Shown: piece after piece, positions 32,461 through 43,384 of the stretch
How positions within the stretch are numbered: the first letter of the stretch is position 1
How the letters are laid out: each line of letters opens with the position of its first letter
From: Knufia peltigerae
Lineage: Eukaryota > Ascomycota > Eurotiomycetes > Chaetothyriales > Trichomeriaceae
NCBI GenBank assembly: GCA_030247855.1
Contig: JAPDRN010000037.1
Location: 1 to 64,000 of the forward strand
Direction: 5' to 3'
DNA: 64,000 bases
Notes under the pieces: model-generated
Told to the model about the DNA's origin: nothing
The model's input: the letters and a program-made list of their open reading frames with translations, nothing else
Database searches by the model: none
Position numbers and translations under genes: made by a program

Positions 32461-34210
32461 TGTGGCAAGCGTGGACACTTTCCCACTGACTAGCCTTAAT
32501 CGACATACACAACCCAATATGGCACCGTATGCCACTGAACTAAATTCACAGAGCTCCGCCGTCCAGGGTACACCTTTTTTCCTCCGGAGTAATATCCGAG
32601 CAGCAGCTCTGGAGGGAACACGCCAATTTCGGGGATAAACTATCGAAACATTAGATGTACAACCGAGGGATTCTTCCGAGGGTCGGATGTGAGATCGAAG
32701 TGTTGACATCCATGCTGCTGAATCACAACCTTCTTTGGTGCCTTGGTAGTATTAACCCAACACTCTCAAGACCGACTTGTCGTCGGTCATATACGTGAAG
32801 GTTTGATCTACTACGGACCCAAAGAATACGAGATTTACTGAAAGACTTGTCGATTAGGACAACACCTTCATGTTGTCAAGCGTGGAGGAATATGTCGCTA
32901 CTCGCTAGTGCAGTAATTTACTTGCCTGATGTAGGAAGTTAGGAAGTTCAACAGAGGGGGAAGACGATGAAGAAGACCAGGCTATGTAAAACACCGAGGA
33001 GAACGCGGGCTATTTCACTAGGTATCTGAGGAAGTGCCTAATCCATGATCTGACCTGCTCTTCATACAGTAGGCTCTCCCTCTTGCTACCCAATATCATT
33101 CCCAGTCTTTTTGACCATAGGAGAAAGGGACTTTGCAGAGATGAGCTTCAAGCTGAAAGGCCTGAGCCATATTCAACGTCCAAGAAGTTAGGGGAGAAAC
33201 AACCATTTCAAGCGGTTTGGAAAGCATAGGGTGGGTTCATCTATAGGAAGGTACTTGTCGTCGTTTAGCAGGCCGCGTGCAAAACGATGGTCCGAAGTGT
33301 CTGCATCTTACTCGCTCTAAACATTTGGAGACTGAAAACGCGGTGCACATTCCTCATTGTATTCCTTTAGCTGCGCCATTTTCGTCTGTGTAAACGACTC
33401 CATCTCTGCACCCACCTCGTCTGAGAGGGATTCAGCATTGTCATCATGCAGTCTAAGTGCAGTCCAATATACAACGTCGATGTCGAAACTCTTCTTGATC
33501 GCATAGTCAACCCAGAAACGTCCCGATGTTCCACGAGTGACGCATTCGGGCGGAAAGACTTGGCTGCATCATCTTTGATCCGCAATCACATTCGGCTCGT
33601 TCCATGGCCTGCAAGAACTGTTCCATCCCTGTGCTCAAAGAGAGGAATGAAATATTGCAGTGAGCCCTCATCGAGCCACGTCTCCGGTCCAGACAAGAGC
33701 AGCCACCAGGGCGGATCGTATGTGAACTGGGCTGGCATCGCCTTTGTGAACATGATACCAAAGAAAAGGCTTCACGTGAACACCTACCTACCAGGTATGC
33801 AGATTATACAAAGGTACTTAAAGGGGTATTCTCTAAATGCCTAGTACTACCTAATTGAAGGCTTAGGTAAGGTCAGGGTCACTGGGGTTACGGTTATTCT
33901 CGGGTAAAGAGAAAGCCCCCCAGGCTCAAAAATTAAACCGATTTGGGCCCGTATCTCGTTTTATCAGAATGCGAAGGTGAAGTTCACCACATTGATCTCA
34001 TGGTAAATAGATCGTCATTATCTCAAGTCGCCGTTATGGCGCCATCTGCCTCACAGCAAGAAACGGCAGTAGTGTGACAGTCGTTCGATGACGTATCAAA
34101 TTGTGTGGTCCTCAATTTCGATGAGTGCGGCATCTCTTGCCACTTGATTATCTTGAGACTCTCATCATCACCACGAGGCGGTCCAAACAAGGACTCTCCT
34201 CTGCTTTTCG
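32461..34210. other. Spacer of 1.75 kb, no gene supported
   Basis: Short frames only, with many stops on all strands, between the hypothetical ORF and the PARG-like gene. No repeat or transposon signature was recognised by eye. Confidence 0.5.
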
Positions 34211-35404
34211 ATGGGACGATCACAGCCGTCACTTGGCCTTGCCCCTCCGCCTCGGCGTAAGGATGCACGGGCCAAAGCTGCAAGGCTGACGGCACACAAG
34301 ACCATCCCAGGGCTCTTGGTCGGTAATGCGAGGGCAAGGAAAGGCGTGGAAAGCAGCGAGCTTATCTTGGACGCATCTGCAGTTGATGTAGGAATTAGCT
34401 TAAAAGGCACAGAGAGCAGAAAACACCGGCGAGATGCGAGAGAAAAAGTCAAAATTCGTGTGGTTGAGGGGGACACCCTGGTCGTTGCAAGGGCGTTGAG
34501 TCAAGCTTCTTCAGGGGGTATTGACGATGGAAAGTCGTCTAGACTTAAGAGGAACGTGGCAGTGCTGAACATGGCTAGTCCCCTGCTGCCCGGAGGAGGG
34601 TTTCTCAACGGTGCAACTGCACAAGAAGAAAGCCTCTGCAATCGAACGACGCTGTACCCGGCACTGAAGGACGAATTCTACCGCTTGCCTGAAGTCGGCG
34701 CCATATGGACCGAGGATGTATTGGTGTTCCGAGACCACGCTGGCAAAGATCTGGGCAAAGGCGATCGATGGTGGGTTGATGTTATAAGTGCAGCCATGCT
34801 CCGTTTTCCAGACGTGGAAGGCATTGACAACGACAAGAAATACGCCAGCCAGAAGGATCGCGACACTGCCAGCAGGCAGATCAAGTGCCTCATGGACATT
34901 CTACGAGCAAAAGGCGTCGAGAAGTGCGTGCTCGGCGCATGGGGATGTGGTGCATATGGGAATCCCGTTGTCGAGATTGCACGAGCCTTCAACAAAGTTA
35001 TCCTGGGTGATGGCAGAGACAGCAAAGTGCCCGACTGGGCCAGCTTGAAAGAGATCGTGTTTGCAATCAAAGAAGACAAGCTGGCGTCGGATTTTGCAAA
35101 GCATTTTGGCAACGGCCTTGAAGTTGAGAGGCAGGCGCATGGAGGAAATCAGACATCTAAAGAGAGCGATGATGGTGACACGGCCGGGCTCAGAGAACTC
35201 GAAGATAAGATCAAGGAGCTTGATTTACGCATCGACCAGTCCAAGAATCCCTCTCTGAAGACAACCCTGGAGAATATCCGTGTTCAGCTGACGAGTCAAC
35301 TGGAGAGGAAGAGATCGGACAATACCCCAGCGGGAGAGTCGGATGAGGCAACCAGTGAGGACGAGGACGAGGACGACGGAATCTCAGGGACAGATTCGGC
35401 ATAG
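34211..35404 (+). CDS. PARG-like protein, microbial-type (TIGR02452/DUF2263)
   Basis: Single exon of 397 residues from ATG 34211. The N-terminus is basic. The signature of the macrodomain-type poly(ADP-ribose) glycohydrolase fold is present: NMASPLLPGGGFLNGATAQEESL, with the GGG at 128-130 and QEE at 138-140 (catalytic Glu pair). Further downstream are VLGAWGCGAYGNP, the second ribose-phosphate loop, and a C-terminal block EIVFAIKED. The last 90 residues form a charged helix (LRELEDKIKELDLRIDQ) and an acidic Glu/Asp tail, beyond the usual bacterial length. The family removes ADP-ribose from proteins; fungal members are called PARG-like by domain only. The substrate and cellular site are inferred, and no targeting signal is visible. 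Confidence 0.9.
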   Translation: MGRSQPSLGLAPPPRRKDARAKAARLTAHKTIPGLLVGNARARKGVESSELILDASAVDVGISLKGTESRKHRRDAREKVKIRVVEGDTLVVARALSQASSGGIDDGKSSRLKRNVAVLNMASPLLPGGGFLNGATAQEESLCNRTTLYPALKDEFYRLPEVGAIWTEDVLVFRDHAGKDLGKGDRWWVDVISAAMLRFPDVEGIDNDKKYASQKDRDTASRQIKCLMDILRAKGVEKCVLGAWGCGAYGNPVVEIARAFNKVILGDGRDSKVPDWASLKEIVFAIKEDKLASDFAKHFGNGLEVERQAHGGNQTSKESDDGDTAGLRELEDKIKELDLRIDQSKNPSLKTTLENIRVQLTSQLERKRSDNTPAGESDEATSEDEDEDDGISGTDSA

Positions 35405-36207
35405 GGCCTAGGAGTCGTTCGATCTCATGCTCATCAAGGGCAGGCTCGTGGACATTTGAGATACATTGAACAAGTGTCTAACCGTGCCTTAAGTCCCCGC
35501 GTTTTAACTCCCCGAATTCTTACATGGTGGCCCTATCTTCTCGGCCAGTTCGTTTAATTTACATCCAACCAGAGGACAAGCTACTCGGTGATGGTCATGT
35601 AAGGCACCCTGGACAACTCGAGTGAGATGGAGACTGGGCTTTGCTACGATATTATACGACATTGAGTATTTATACCAAGATCAATCTCCCCGCAAGCAAT
35701 TCTTCTCGATGTCTTTGACCAGACTAAATTCTTAGCTTACCCTGGGCTTGCCCATTGATCGTCCGCGACGATTTCAAGGCTCATTGTGGGACTAGTCAGA
35801 CGGTCGTGGGAGAATCTCCACGACTTCTCCTTATGTGGGAACTTTGGTGTAGCATCACTTCGCGGGGTCACCACATCAAACCTGCCCTTAATGTGGGCGG
35901 GGAGAAGACGATGAAAGGAAATACCCCAGACTCATGTACTGTACGATCCGTCGACTCAGTCTCCGTAACTATACTCATTTGCGAAGGCCATCTGGATTGA
36001 TGATGTGAGGCCGAGAAGAGGAGAGTGGGTCCAGAGTACAACATTTCAGACAACAGAACCGACGTTGCAGACGCCGAAGACGCCTATCGCTGCCAGATCA
36101 GACAGTATATTAATCTCGAAATCCTCCTCACCTCCGCTGACTGTTTGACCCTTCTACGATACTGTTTCACTCTGTCAAAGCAAATTACAACAGGAGTAGA
36201 TATCAAA
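35405..36207. other. Spacer between PARG-like gene and P450
   Basis: 3' UTR and P450 promoter; no gene is seen. Confidence 0.5.
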
Positions 36208-38147
36208 ATGGCCCTAACGACTGTTCTACCCATCGCAGGCGCCTTGCTGTGCGCCTTCTTGTTCTATGCATACGCCTTTGTGGGACGACGAGAGAAGGGT
36301 CTTCCTCCTGGTAAGCTGTCCTGTCTTCCATCCCGCTGGAAAGCCTGTAAAAGCCATGCCAGGTATACTGACTGACATTTATCATCGCAGGCCCTCCTAC
36401 CACTGCCATCATAGGTAACGCCCATCAAATACCCACCAAAGGATCATATCTCAAGTGAGTCAAGCCTGTTTCTACACCCGCTATCCGTACCATGTGAAGA
36501 GAGGACTCACAGTTTATTGCAATAGGTTCACAGAATGGGCAAAGGTACTCCTCTCTGATATTATGTTGCCGCGATGGAATTGACTCAATTGCCAGACTTA
36601 CGGCGGAATCTTCTCCCTTAAACTCGGACCTGCAACGGCCGTCGTACTCACTGACCGTCGACTTGTGAAACAACTCATCGACAAGAAGTCCGGCATCTAC
36701 AGTAACCGCCCTCACAGCTACGTCTCGCATAACCTCATCACAGGTGGCGACCACGTTCTGATCGCACACTATGGCAAAGTATGGCAACGTTACCGCAAAG
36801 TCATTCACCAACACTTCATGGAGAGCATCGTGATGAAAGACCATCTTCCTCTGCAACAAGCTGAAGCCAGCCAACTGTTGCATGACTTCCTCATCCAGCC
36901 TGACCAGCACATGTGGCACCCAAAGCGATTCACAAATAGCATTGCGTGCGGAACGATCTGGGGTGTACGCAGCCCGACCGTCAACACTGAGCATATGCTG
37001 CGCTTGTATAACTTGATGGAGGACTGGTCTGTCGTGATGGAGCCCGGCAATACGCCACCGGTCGACATCTTCCCCGCGTTACATTACGTTCCAGAAGCTG
37101 TCTTTGGCAACTGGCGGACCAGAGCCAGTCACGTCGGGAAAGCGATGAACGATTTATACAACGATATGCTCACTGGCCTGGAGAAGAGACGGGAAACCGT
37201 AGGACCCAAGTACAGTTTCATGGACAGGGTGCTGGACCAGAAAGATAAGCTCGACCTGACCAGACATCAGTTGTACTTCCTTGGGGGCACCATGATGGAA
37301 GGGGCAAGCGACACGTCTTCGAGTATAATACTCGCTGCCATTCAGGCGTTTGTCAAGTGGCCCGAAGTCATGCGCAAGGCACAGAAGGAGATCGACAGCG
37401 TCATTGGTGAGGACAGAAGTCCTCTCTGGTCTGACTATGCGAGTTTGCCCTACATTGCAGCAACAGTGAAAGAAGCCATGCGATGGCGACCAGGTATGTC
37501 ATTATTTGGTCAATACCGTTCATCATCGCTCTCGACAGACTTGCTTGGTTTGCAAACATGTTCCCTGCTAATGAATCGTAGTGGTACCTTTGGCTTTCCC
37601 ACATGCTGTAGACGAAGGTAAGTCAATGAACCACCCGAACACACCCACACGTGGCTGACTGCGAAACTCAGATGATTGGATCGAGGGCTACAAGATCCCT
37701 AAGGGATCCGTGGTCTTTATCAATGCTTGGGGCATGCACCACGATGAAAAGAAGTTCCCTAACCCCGACGTCTTTGATCCGGATCACTACAAGGGAATCA
37801 CCGCATTGGCGTCGGAGCTAGCTCAATCGTCCAACCCCGATGACAGAGATCATTACGGGTACGGTTCAGGAAGACGTCTTTGTCCTGGAATCCATCTTGC
37901 CGAAAGAAACCTGTTCCTCGGCATCGCCAAACTTTTGTGGGCGTTCGAGTTTGGACCCGGGAAAGATGAGGATGGAAACATCGTCGAGCCGGATGTTGAC
38001 CCTCGAACGGGCTACAGTGAAGGCTTCTTAGTTTGTGCGAAGCCGTATGCGTTGGACGTCAAGGTTCGATCGGAGAAGAGAAAGGAAACCATTCTTCGAG
38101 AGTATGAGGAAGCACAAAGGGATGTTTTTTCTGCCTTTGATAACTAG
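36208..38147 (+). CDS. Cytochrome P450 monooxygenase
   Basis: Six exons: 36208-36310, 36391-36454, 36526-36544, 36596-37493, 37582-37617 and 37672-38147; all phases agree and give 531 residues. Exons 3 (19 nt) and 5 (36 nt) are tiny. An N-terminal membrane anchor (VLPIAGALLCAFLFYAYAFV) and the proline hinge LPPGPPTT precede the catalytic domain. The oxygen-activation helix reads GGTMMEGASDTSSS, the ExxR pair is in KEAMRW, and the haem loop is YGSGRRLCPG with Tyr in place of the usual Phe. It resembles the large fungal group annotated as O-methylsterigmatocystin oxidoreductase-like (CYP64/CYP2-type), but that label says nothing reliable about substrate. No polyketide or terpene genes lie nearby. 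Confidence 0.93.
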
Positions 38148-38550
38148 GGTGCGCAATGACAAAATGCATGAGAGGACGACTCTATAGGACACATATGATC
38201 AAAGAATTTGTAAAACAGATTGAATCACATATACTGTATCATGGAGCGGCACACAAACTGCGACGGAGTAACTAGCTAACTCGAGACAGCCTTGCACCCT
38301 CACAGCCTTGCGGAGGTCGAGTGCTTAGTCAACGTCACGTGATGGATATTTCTTGTCTTGGCTCGGACCCGCCCACAATGGCACACAGACTGCGCTAATC
38401 TCCAAATCCCAAAAAGTTCACCGGTCTAAAGAACAGAGCGCAGTTTCTTTCATTCTCCCTCAACCACTCACCACAAACCGAAACAACAAAGGCGCAGGAT
38501 ATCGACCTCTTTGCGACCGACAACTTCTCACTCCCAAACACACATACAAG
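38148..38550. promoter_or_regulatory. RPL22 promoter region with TCACGTGA palindrome
   Basis: 403 bp between the P450 stop and RPL22. A perfect TCACGTGA palindrome at 38335-38342 lies 209 bp before the ATG. Cbf1/bHLH-type factors bind such sites, and in some fungi Cbf1 is linked to ribosomal protein promoters. Its role here is an inference. Confidence 0.4.
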
Positions 38551-39382
38551 ATGGCACCAACACGACCCGTCGCATCCAAGGTAAGACTTCACCGGTGAAA
38601 CGAAACCGAACCGCTTTGCTGCCCTCCATGTCCCATTCAAGGGTGTGTGGTTGTCCTACCTCTTCTCTGCCGTTTCGCGCGAGATGTTGCAGCGAAAACG
38701 CATTGAGGAACCTCACAACCCCTCCCCCCAAGTGAAGACATGAGAAGAGAAAAAGTAAAGGCAGTAGGCTAAGGGTTTTTTGGGATTATAGGCATCTGGC
38801 CGAGGTGGCAAGAACGCAAAGAACCAAAAGGTTACCAAGAAGGTATGATTTCAACGTCCATTGCTCACCGGCTGTGTCTCTCATCAGGCAAGATGGGAGG
38901 GTGCGCGCGCGAGAGAGAGACCGTGTGAGAAGGGGTGTGAGTGTGCTGACGTTCATATTCAAAACAGTACACCATCAACTGCAGCCAACCCGTCAGCGAC
39001 AAGATCTTTGACCTCTCGGCTTTCGAAAAGTTCCTGCACGACCGCATCAAGGTCGAGGGCCGTACCAGCAACCTCGGCGACAACGTCCAAATCTCCCAGA
39101 TCGGCGATGGCAAGATCGAGGTCGTCACTCACATTCCTTTCTCCGGTCGCTACCTGAAGTACTTGTACGTCTCTTGCCTTTCTTGCACCTTACACATCCC
39201 TACCAGAAAAGAGAAAAAAATGGAGAACTAGGCTTATAACAGAAAAACACAATAGGACCAAGAAGTTCCTCAAGAAGCAACAACTCCGTGATTGGCTTCG
39301 TGTCGTGTCGACCAGCAACGGTGTCTACGAGTTGAGATTCTTCAACGTCGTCAACGAGGAGGGTGACGAGGATGATGAATAG
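38551..39382 (+). CDS. rpl22: 60S ribosomal protein L22 (eL22)
   Basis: Four exons: 38551-38580, 38792-38842, 38968-39164 and 39256-39382, phases consistent, 134 residues. The core reads YTINCSQPVSDKIFDLSAFEKFLHDR, RYLKYL/TKKFLKKQQLRDWLRV and YELRFFNV, which is diagnostic of eL22, followed by an acidic tail (EEGDEDDE). The N-terminal extension is basic (MAPTRPVASKASGRGGKNAK). Introns crowd the 5' end (210, 125 and 91 nt), as is usual for ribosomal protein genes. Intron 2 contains a GCGCGC-GAGAGA stretch. The protein is an RNA-binding structural component of the large subunit. It is tail-to-tail with a gene for a 25S rRNA methyltransferase. Confidence 0.97.
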
Positions 39383-39606
39383 ACTACAAAAGTCACAAGA
39401 CACATCCAGGGCTACTAGCATTCGGGGGTTCAATCTCATCACGACACAGCATGGATAGAAAAATGGCATCGGCATGGCATCATTAACTTGATTGGCGTGA
39501 CATTGCACTACTACCTTATCTAGTCCACACCAAAAAATTAAGAAAAGGTTCAATAACATGACAAGACAAATCCGATCAGGTTTCTGCCTTTTCATATTCT
39601 TTCCCA

Positions 39607-40755
39607 TCATGTCCTCTGGTAGAGATGGATTTGGTACCTCATGTTCTCCAACTCCAAGGGGTATTTCAAGGAAGAATTCAATCTGAACCAACGTGAATCA
39701 TCCGAGACTCGTTTTTTCCACTTACCCTGTGCGACGTCCTGTAAGGCGTGATCGAGAAGCCATTTCATTGGGTACTTCTTGGTCTGACCCTGACCCTGGC
39801 CCAATTTGACCTCGGAGTAAGACCCTGGACTGTCGACGACGAGGAACCACGAGCCGGGCTGCATGATGTCGCCAAGCGCCAGCAAGAATGCGGTCGTCCG
39901 TGATATCGAGGTCGAAAACAACTCGTTGAGTGTGAACATGATGGTGCATAGGCGAACAGATCCAAGCATCTCACGTAGCTTCCCTTCCTCGACGGCGAGG
40001 ATGTCGCATTGAGAAAAGCGGTGGGAGAACAAATCACTCGTGACCAAGGAGGAAGAGGAGGGCCTATCATTGGCGGCCACCTTTGCGCCCTCGCTCGGAT
40101 AGGTCGAGAGTGAGAGTGGAGGTGGAGGAGTGCACAAGTTGTTTGCTAGCTTGTCAAGACATCCAGACCAGTCTGCAACGTCGATGGCATGTACTTCCAG
40201 ACCACTCGAGAGGGATTGTCTGGAATAATGCGCTATAGCCGCAGCACATGCAGCCACTTCCGCCCCTCCGCCACCTCCAATGCAAGCGACTTTCGTAGCG
40301 CCGCCTTCGGTGTCTCTACGCGGAGTTGCAGTAGTAGTAGCAGCAGCAGTAGTAGTAGACGGATCAGTTCCGCTAGGAGTAGTAGTAATAACCCACACCG
40401 GCTGCAAGTCGCGATGTAAGAGAATGTCTGTATATCCGAGTGAGCGGGCAGCACTCCACCTCAGTGCATAAGCATCTAGATATTCTTGCTTGGCGAAGGC
40501 GCTCACAAAATCCCGTTGGTAGAGGTGGCCTTTGACCTCTTGAATCACCGTCTTGACATCCTCCACTTGTTGTTGGTCGTGGGGAGGAAAAAACGCCCGA
40601 CGAAACACGTCCAAAATCATTTGATGTAGCTCTACCGGAAGAGCCGCGGGTTCGGGACGTTTCTGTGCAATGCTGTTGTTGACATGAGCGCGGGAGATAT
40701 GTGTGGGTTTGGTGCTACTCGAGTCCTTTTTCTTTTTCCCTGAAGGCGGCGCCAT
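39607..40755 (-). CDS. bmt6: 25S rRNA uridine-N3 methyltransferase, BMT6-like
   Basis: Single exon of 382 residues from ATG 40755. After a basic Lys-rich start, the segment PEPAALPVELHQMILDVFRRAF is the typical family opening. The Rossmann SAM site KVACIGGGGGAE is at about 154-165. Two low-complexity insertions (Thr/Ala near 124-146, Ser/Pro near 210-236) reflect AGT/AGC-type repeats in the DNA. The C-terminus SDDSRWFRLNSSLKYPLELENMRYQIHLY is conserved in the family, so the GTAAGT-like sequence upstream of it is read as coding. Yeast Bmt6 methylates U2843 of 25S rRNA at N3. A nuclear or nucleolar site of action is expected; the basic N-terminus fits that. Confidence 0.85.
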   Translation of the reverse strand: MAPPSGKKKKDSSSTKPTHISRAHVNNSIAQKRPEPAALPVELHQMILDVFRRAFFPPHDQQQVEDVKTVIQEVKGHLYQRDFVSAFAKQEYLDAYALRWSAARSLGYTDILLHRDLQPVWVITTTPSGTDPSTTTAAATTTATPRRDTEGGATKVACIGGGGGAEVAACAAAIAHYSRQSLSSGLEVHAIDVADWSGCLDKLANNLCTPPPPLSLSTYPSEGAKVAANDRPSSSSLVTSDLFSHRFSQCDILAVEEGKLREMLGSVRLCTIMFTLNELFSTSISRTTAFLLALGDIMQPGSWFLVVDSPGSYSEVKLGQGQGQTKKYPMKWLLDHALQDVAQGKWKKRVSDDSRWFRLNSSLKYPLELENMRYQIHLYQRT

Positions 40756-43384
40756 TTGCTTTCTCTCGATGACGGAATTTTCAAGAACGAAAGGGACTGG
40801 TCAGCGTCTCAAGCCTAATGGCGCAAGTTTGTAACACGGAAGCCCAGGTTCAGTGGTACAAGTAAACGACAAAATCCGAAAAAAAGATTAAGCGCCTGCT
40901 TGTCCTCCCAGCAACATGTCATGCCACAAAGAGGCGTAATGCGTGAGTTGTTGCTTCTGCAACAGTAGCCGAAGGCGCTAAAGAACTGACCTGTCCAGCT
41001 GATGCCGTGAAGTAGATGTGTGCTGATGACCAGGTCGTAATCGTCCCAATCCAAATGGAAATGTTGACTAGCTAAAGCCCGCCTTTGTTGGCTTCGAGAC
41101 CAGTGACGAGGTTAGCTATCTCCAGCCACACCCAGTCTTTCAGGAAAAGGTTACACCACCAAGGAGAATTTTTCTTATCGGGCGCAACAGGTGTGTGCCT
41201 CCTCTTACGGCTGGCCCCTCTTCTCACGAGAAGACGTGCATGCACTAATGCGTGGTTTGCATATGGACGAACCAAAGTCTTCAAGGGCCGCCGAGTGAGA
41301 AAGTTGGAGTGAAGCTGTCCTTCTTTTGACGTGAAAGAAGTCCCAAGCCCCAAATGGCATTATTGGTCTGGAGGGTCCGCAAAAGTTCAGGTTCCAAGGC
41401 GGTCAGTCTACCAAGCTAGCCCGCAATCAATGCCCCGGTCAATGTGAAGGATTCGGGGAAAGGGTGTGTTTGAGATTTGGCGAACAGACAGGGCTCCCCC
41501 TAGGGCTGGCAATATCTCTTAGACGATACAACCGAGATTTCGACCAAGAGTTGTCAAGGTAACCAGCAAGAAGCGAGTTTCACCTGATTCTGGTGTTTGG
41601 AGGTTCCGGGTATCTCTGGCTTGTTTGAAAATATGAGATTCACAATCGTAAACCAGGAGCGAACAGATCGGCAGCACACGGCTGTATCCGTGAGTGAAGA
41701 CCAGATTTCTCTTTGGGCTGAAGCCACAAGCACCTTTCACAAGCAAAATGCGGCCTGGATGTAACCGAAAGCGATTTTGCACTCGGGATCGAATGCCTCG
41801 TATTGGTCGCCTGTTGGTTCTTTCAGGCCTGCAGTTCCTGCATAAGCGCAGCTTCGGAGGACCCGCGAAAGCTGCAGATGCCGTCCGCTAAATAGTTCAG
41901 CTGCAAGGTCCAGGGACCTCCCGCTCAGTACAGCAAATGGATTGAGACTTCTCACAAGAGAGGCCAGCGATAGACATATGGTTGCGTCGCAGGTCTGCAT
42001 CCACGTTTTTCTCGCCAAAACCAGTCAGGAATCCGAAGGCACGCGCTGACGAGGAGGTCACACAAGGTAGTCCAACTGTACTGTAGATAAGAGCACGGCC
42101 CGGTGGGTAGACAGGGAAAAGTGGAATTCAGGTGATGGAGATTGGAAGGCCGCCAGGCCAGGATGGTCATCTCCTTGCCCTTTTTTGCCTGCCAACACAT
42201 CAACCGGCCGTCTCTTGGGTCAGACTATGTTGATTGACAATGTCAATCAGTAACCATGAGTCGCTGGCGCCTCCTTTGGGGGAAAATTGTCCATGGTAAC
42301 GTGGAGAAAGGCCCCATGCAGGGTTCAGGCGCGGAGGATTGAAGCAGTGTTCAAGGCGCACGTCAAAGCGTAGCCTGGGACTGTACTGTGGCTCTGATGG
42401 CAATCTTTAATTGAATTACTCCGGAGGTGTCTCGACGGGTCTGTTGTCGTGGCATTCGTACTCGTAAGGTGGCCTCGCCAGAAATGCAATTGTTCGTCAT
42501 CGTCGTCTCGCATACGGAGGCGGATGGCACCAGTTCATCGCAAAAGCAGGCATCGTGCCAACTCCAACCATCTGCATGGACCGAAAGAGGATTGGGGCCA
42601 ATGCCGCAGCAGCCGCTAGGGATACCTAAAGACGTAGCCCCTCACCCGTAGAATGGCGCCTAACCTGGCTGGGCGACCGCCTAAGAAATAAGCTGCAGCT
42701 GCACCTCTGGCCTGTGACCTGATCCCTGGAGAATGAGTGCCTGGTGGTTGCCAGGTGCAGTGGAGTCGCCTGCTGCCGGTTCCTCGCACCCTGCACCTGC
42801 ACTGCGCCCTCTTGCCCGGGGGCTTCCTGGCTTCCTGCACCTCCGTCTTCCTTCAGCTTTTTCCCGTTCAAACCACACACATCCATCTCACCACACTCCC
42901 TCCTCTCCACCACCTGCAATCCAGTCCCTCTCAGACCTCACGGCCTTGACAAGCCTTTGGCTCCTGATCGAAGGAAGACGCATTCTCGTCTTTCTTCCAG
43001 GTTGCTGTCCACTCCTTCAAAACCACCTTGCTCAATCATTCAGATCAACACCATCAACTCTTTCCGCTTTAGCCGACCTCAAATCCTCGCAGCTTCACCG
43101 AGCAAAGAGTCTTGCCCTTAGGTATTGCTCGCTGTGAGTTCTCGACAGATTACACGCTGACACGTCTCCAGACCGTTATACCAGTCCTTCTTTACCAAGA
43201 CATTGCAGCGCAATCTCGCCCTCCTCAACCTCTAATGGTGGCAGTCATTTCTTCGCAAAAAGCAGCATAAACAATTCGACTTGATCAGGTGCAGGAACAC
43301 CTTTCTGAACAATATCTAATGAACCTGCCTGCTGGTCAGAACAAGCGCCGACACTAGTCTTCGGCTGGCTGCTATTGTTGAACT
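40756..43384. other. Longest gene-free stretch, 2.6 kb, GC-rich leader at its right end
   Basis: Contains the BMT6 promoter and a probable long 5' region of the Ser/Pro-rich protein gene. The 42730-43250 part is C/T-rich on the plus strand with several short upstream frames. I found no coding sequence or RNA gene I could defend. Confidence 0.45.

Noticed and set aside
36208..38147. P450 plus nearby oxidoreductases as a secondary-metabolite cluster
   Set aside because: No polyketide, non-ribosomal peptide or terpene synthase, no transporter or Zn2Cys6 regulator next to it; the dioxygenase and SDR are 18-25 kb away among housekeeping genes.
39719..39761. GTAAGT...CAG resembling a 43-nt intron near the 3' end of the BMT6-like gene
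   Set aside because: The sequence inside codes for the conserved SDDSRWFR block; removing it would delete family residues and shift the frame.
42616..42919. Overlapping minus-strand frames of 70-100 codons in the long leader region
   Set aside because: They are antisense to a C/T-rich leader and consist of Arg/Gly/Gln-rich low-complexity sequence expected from base composition.
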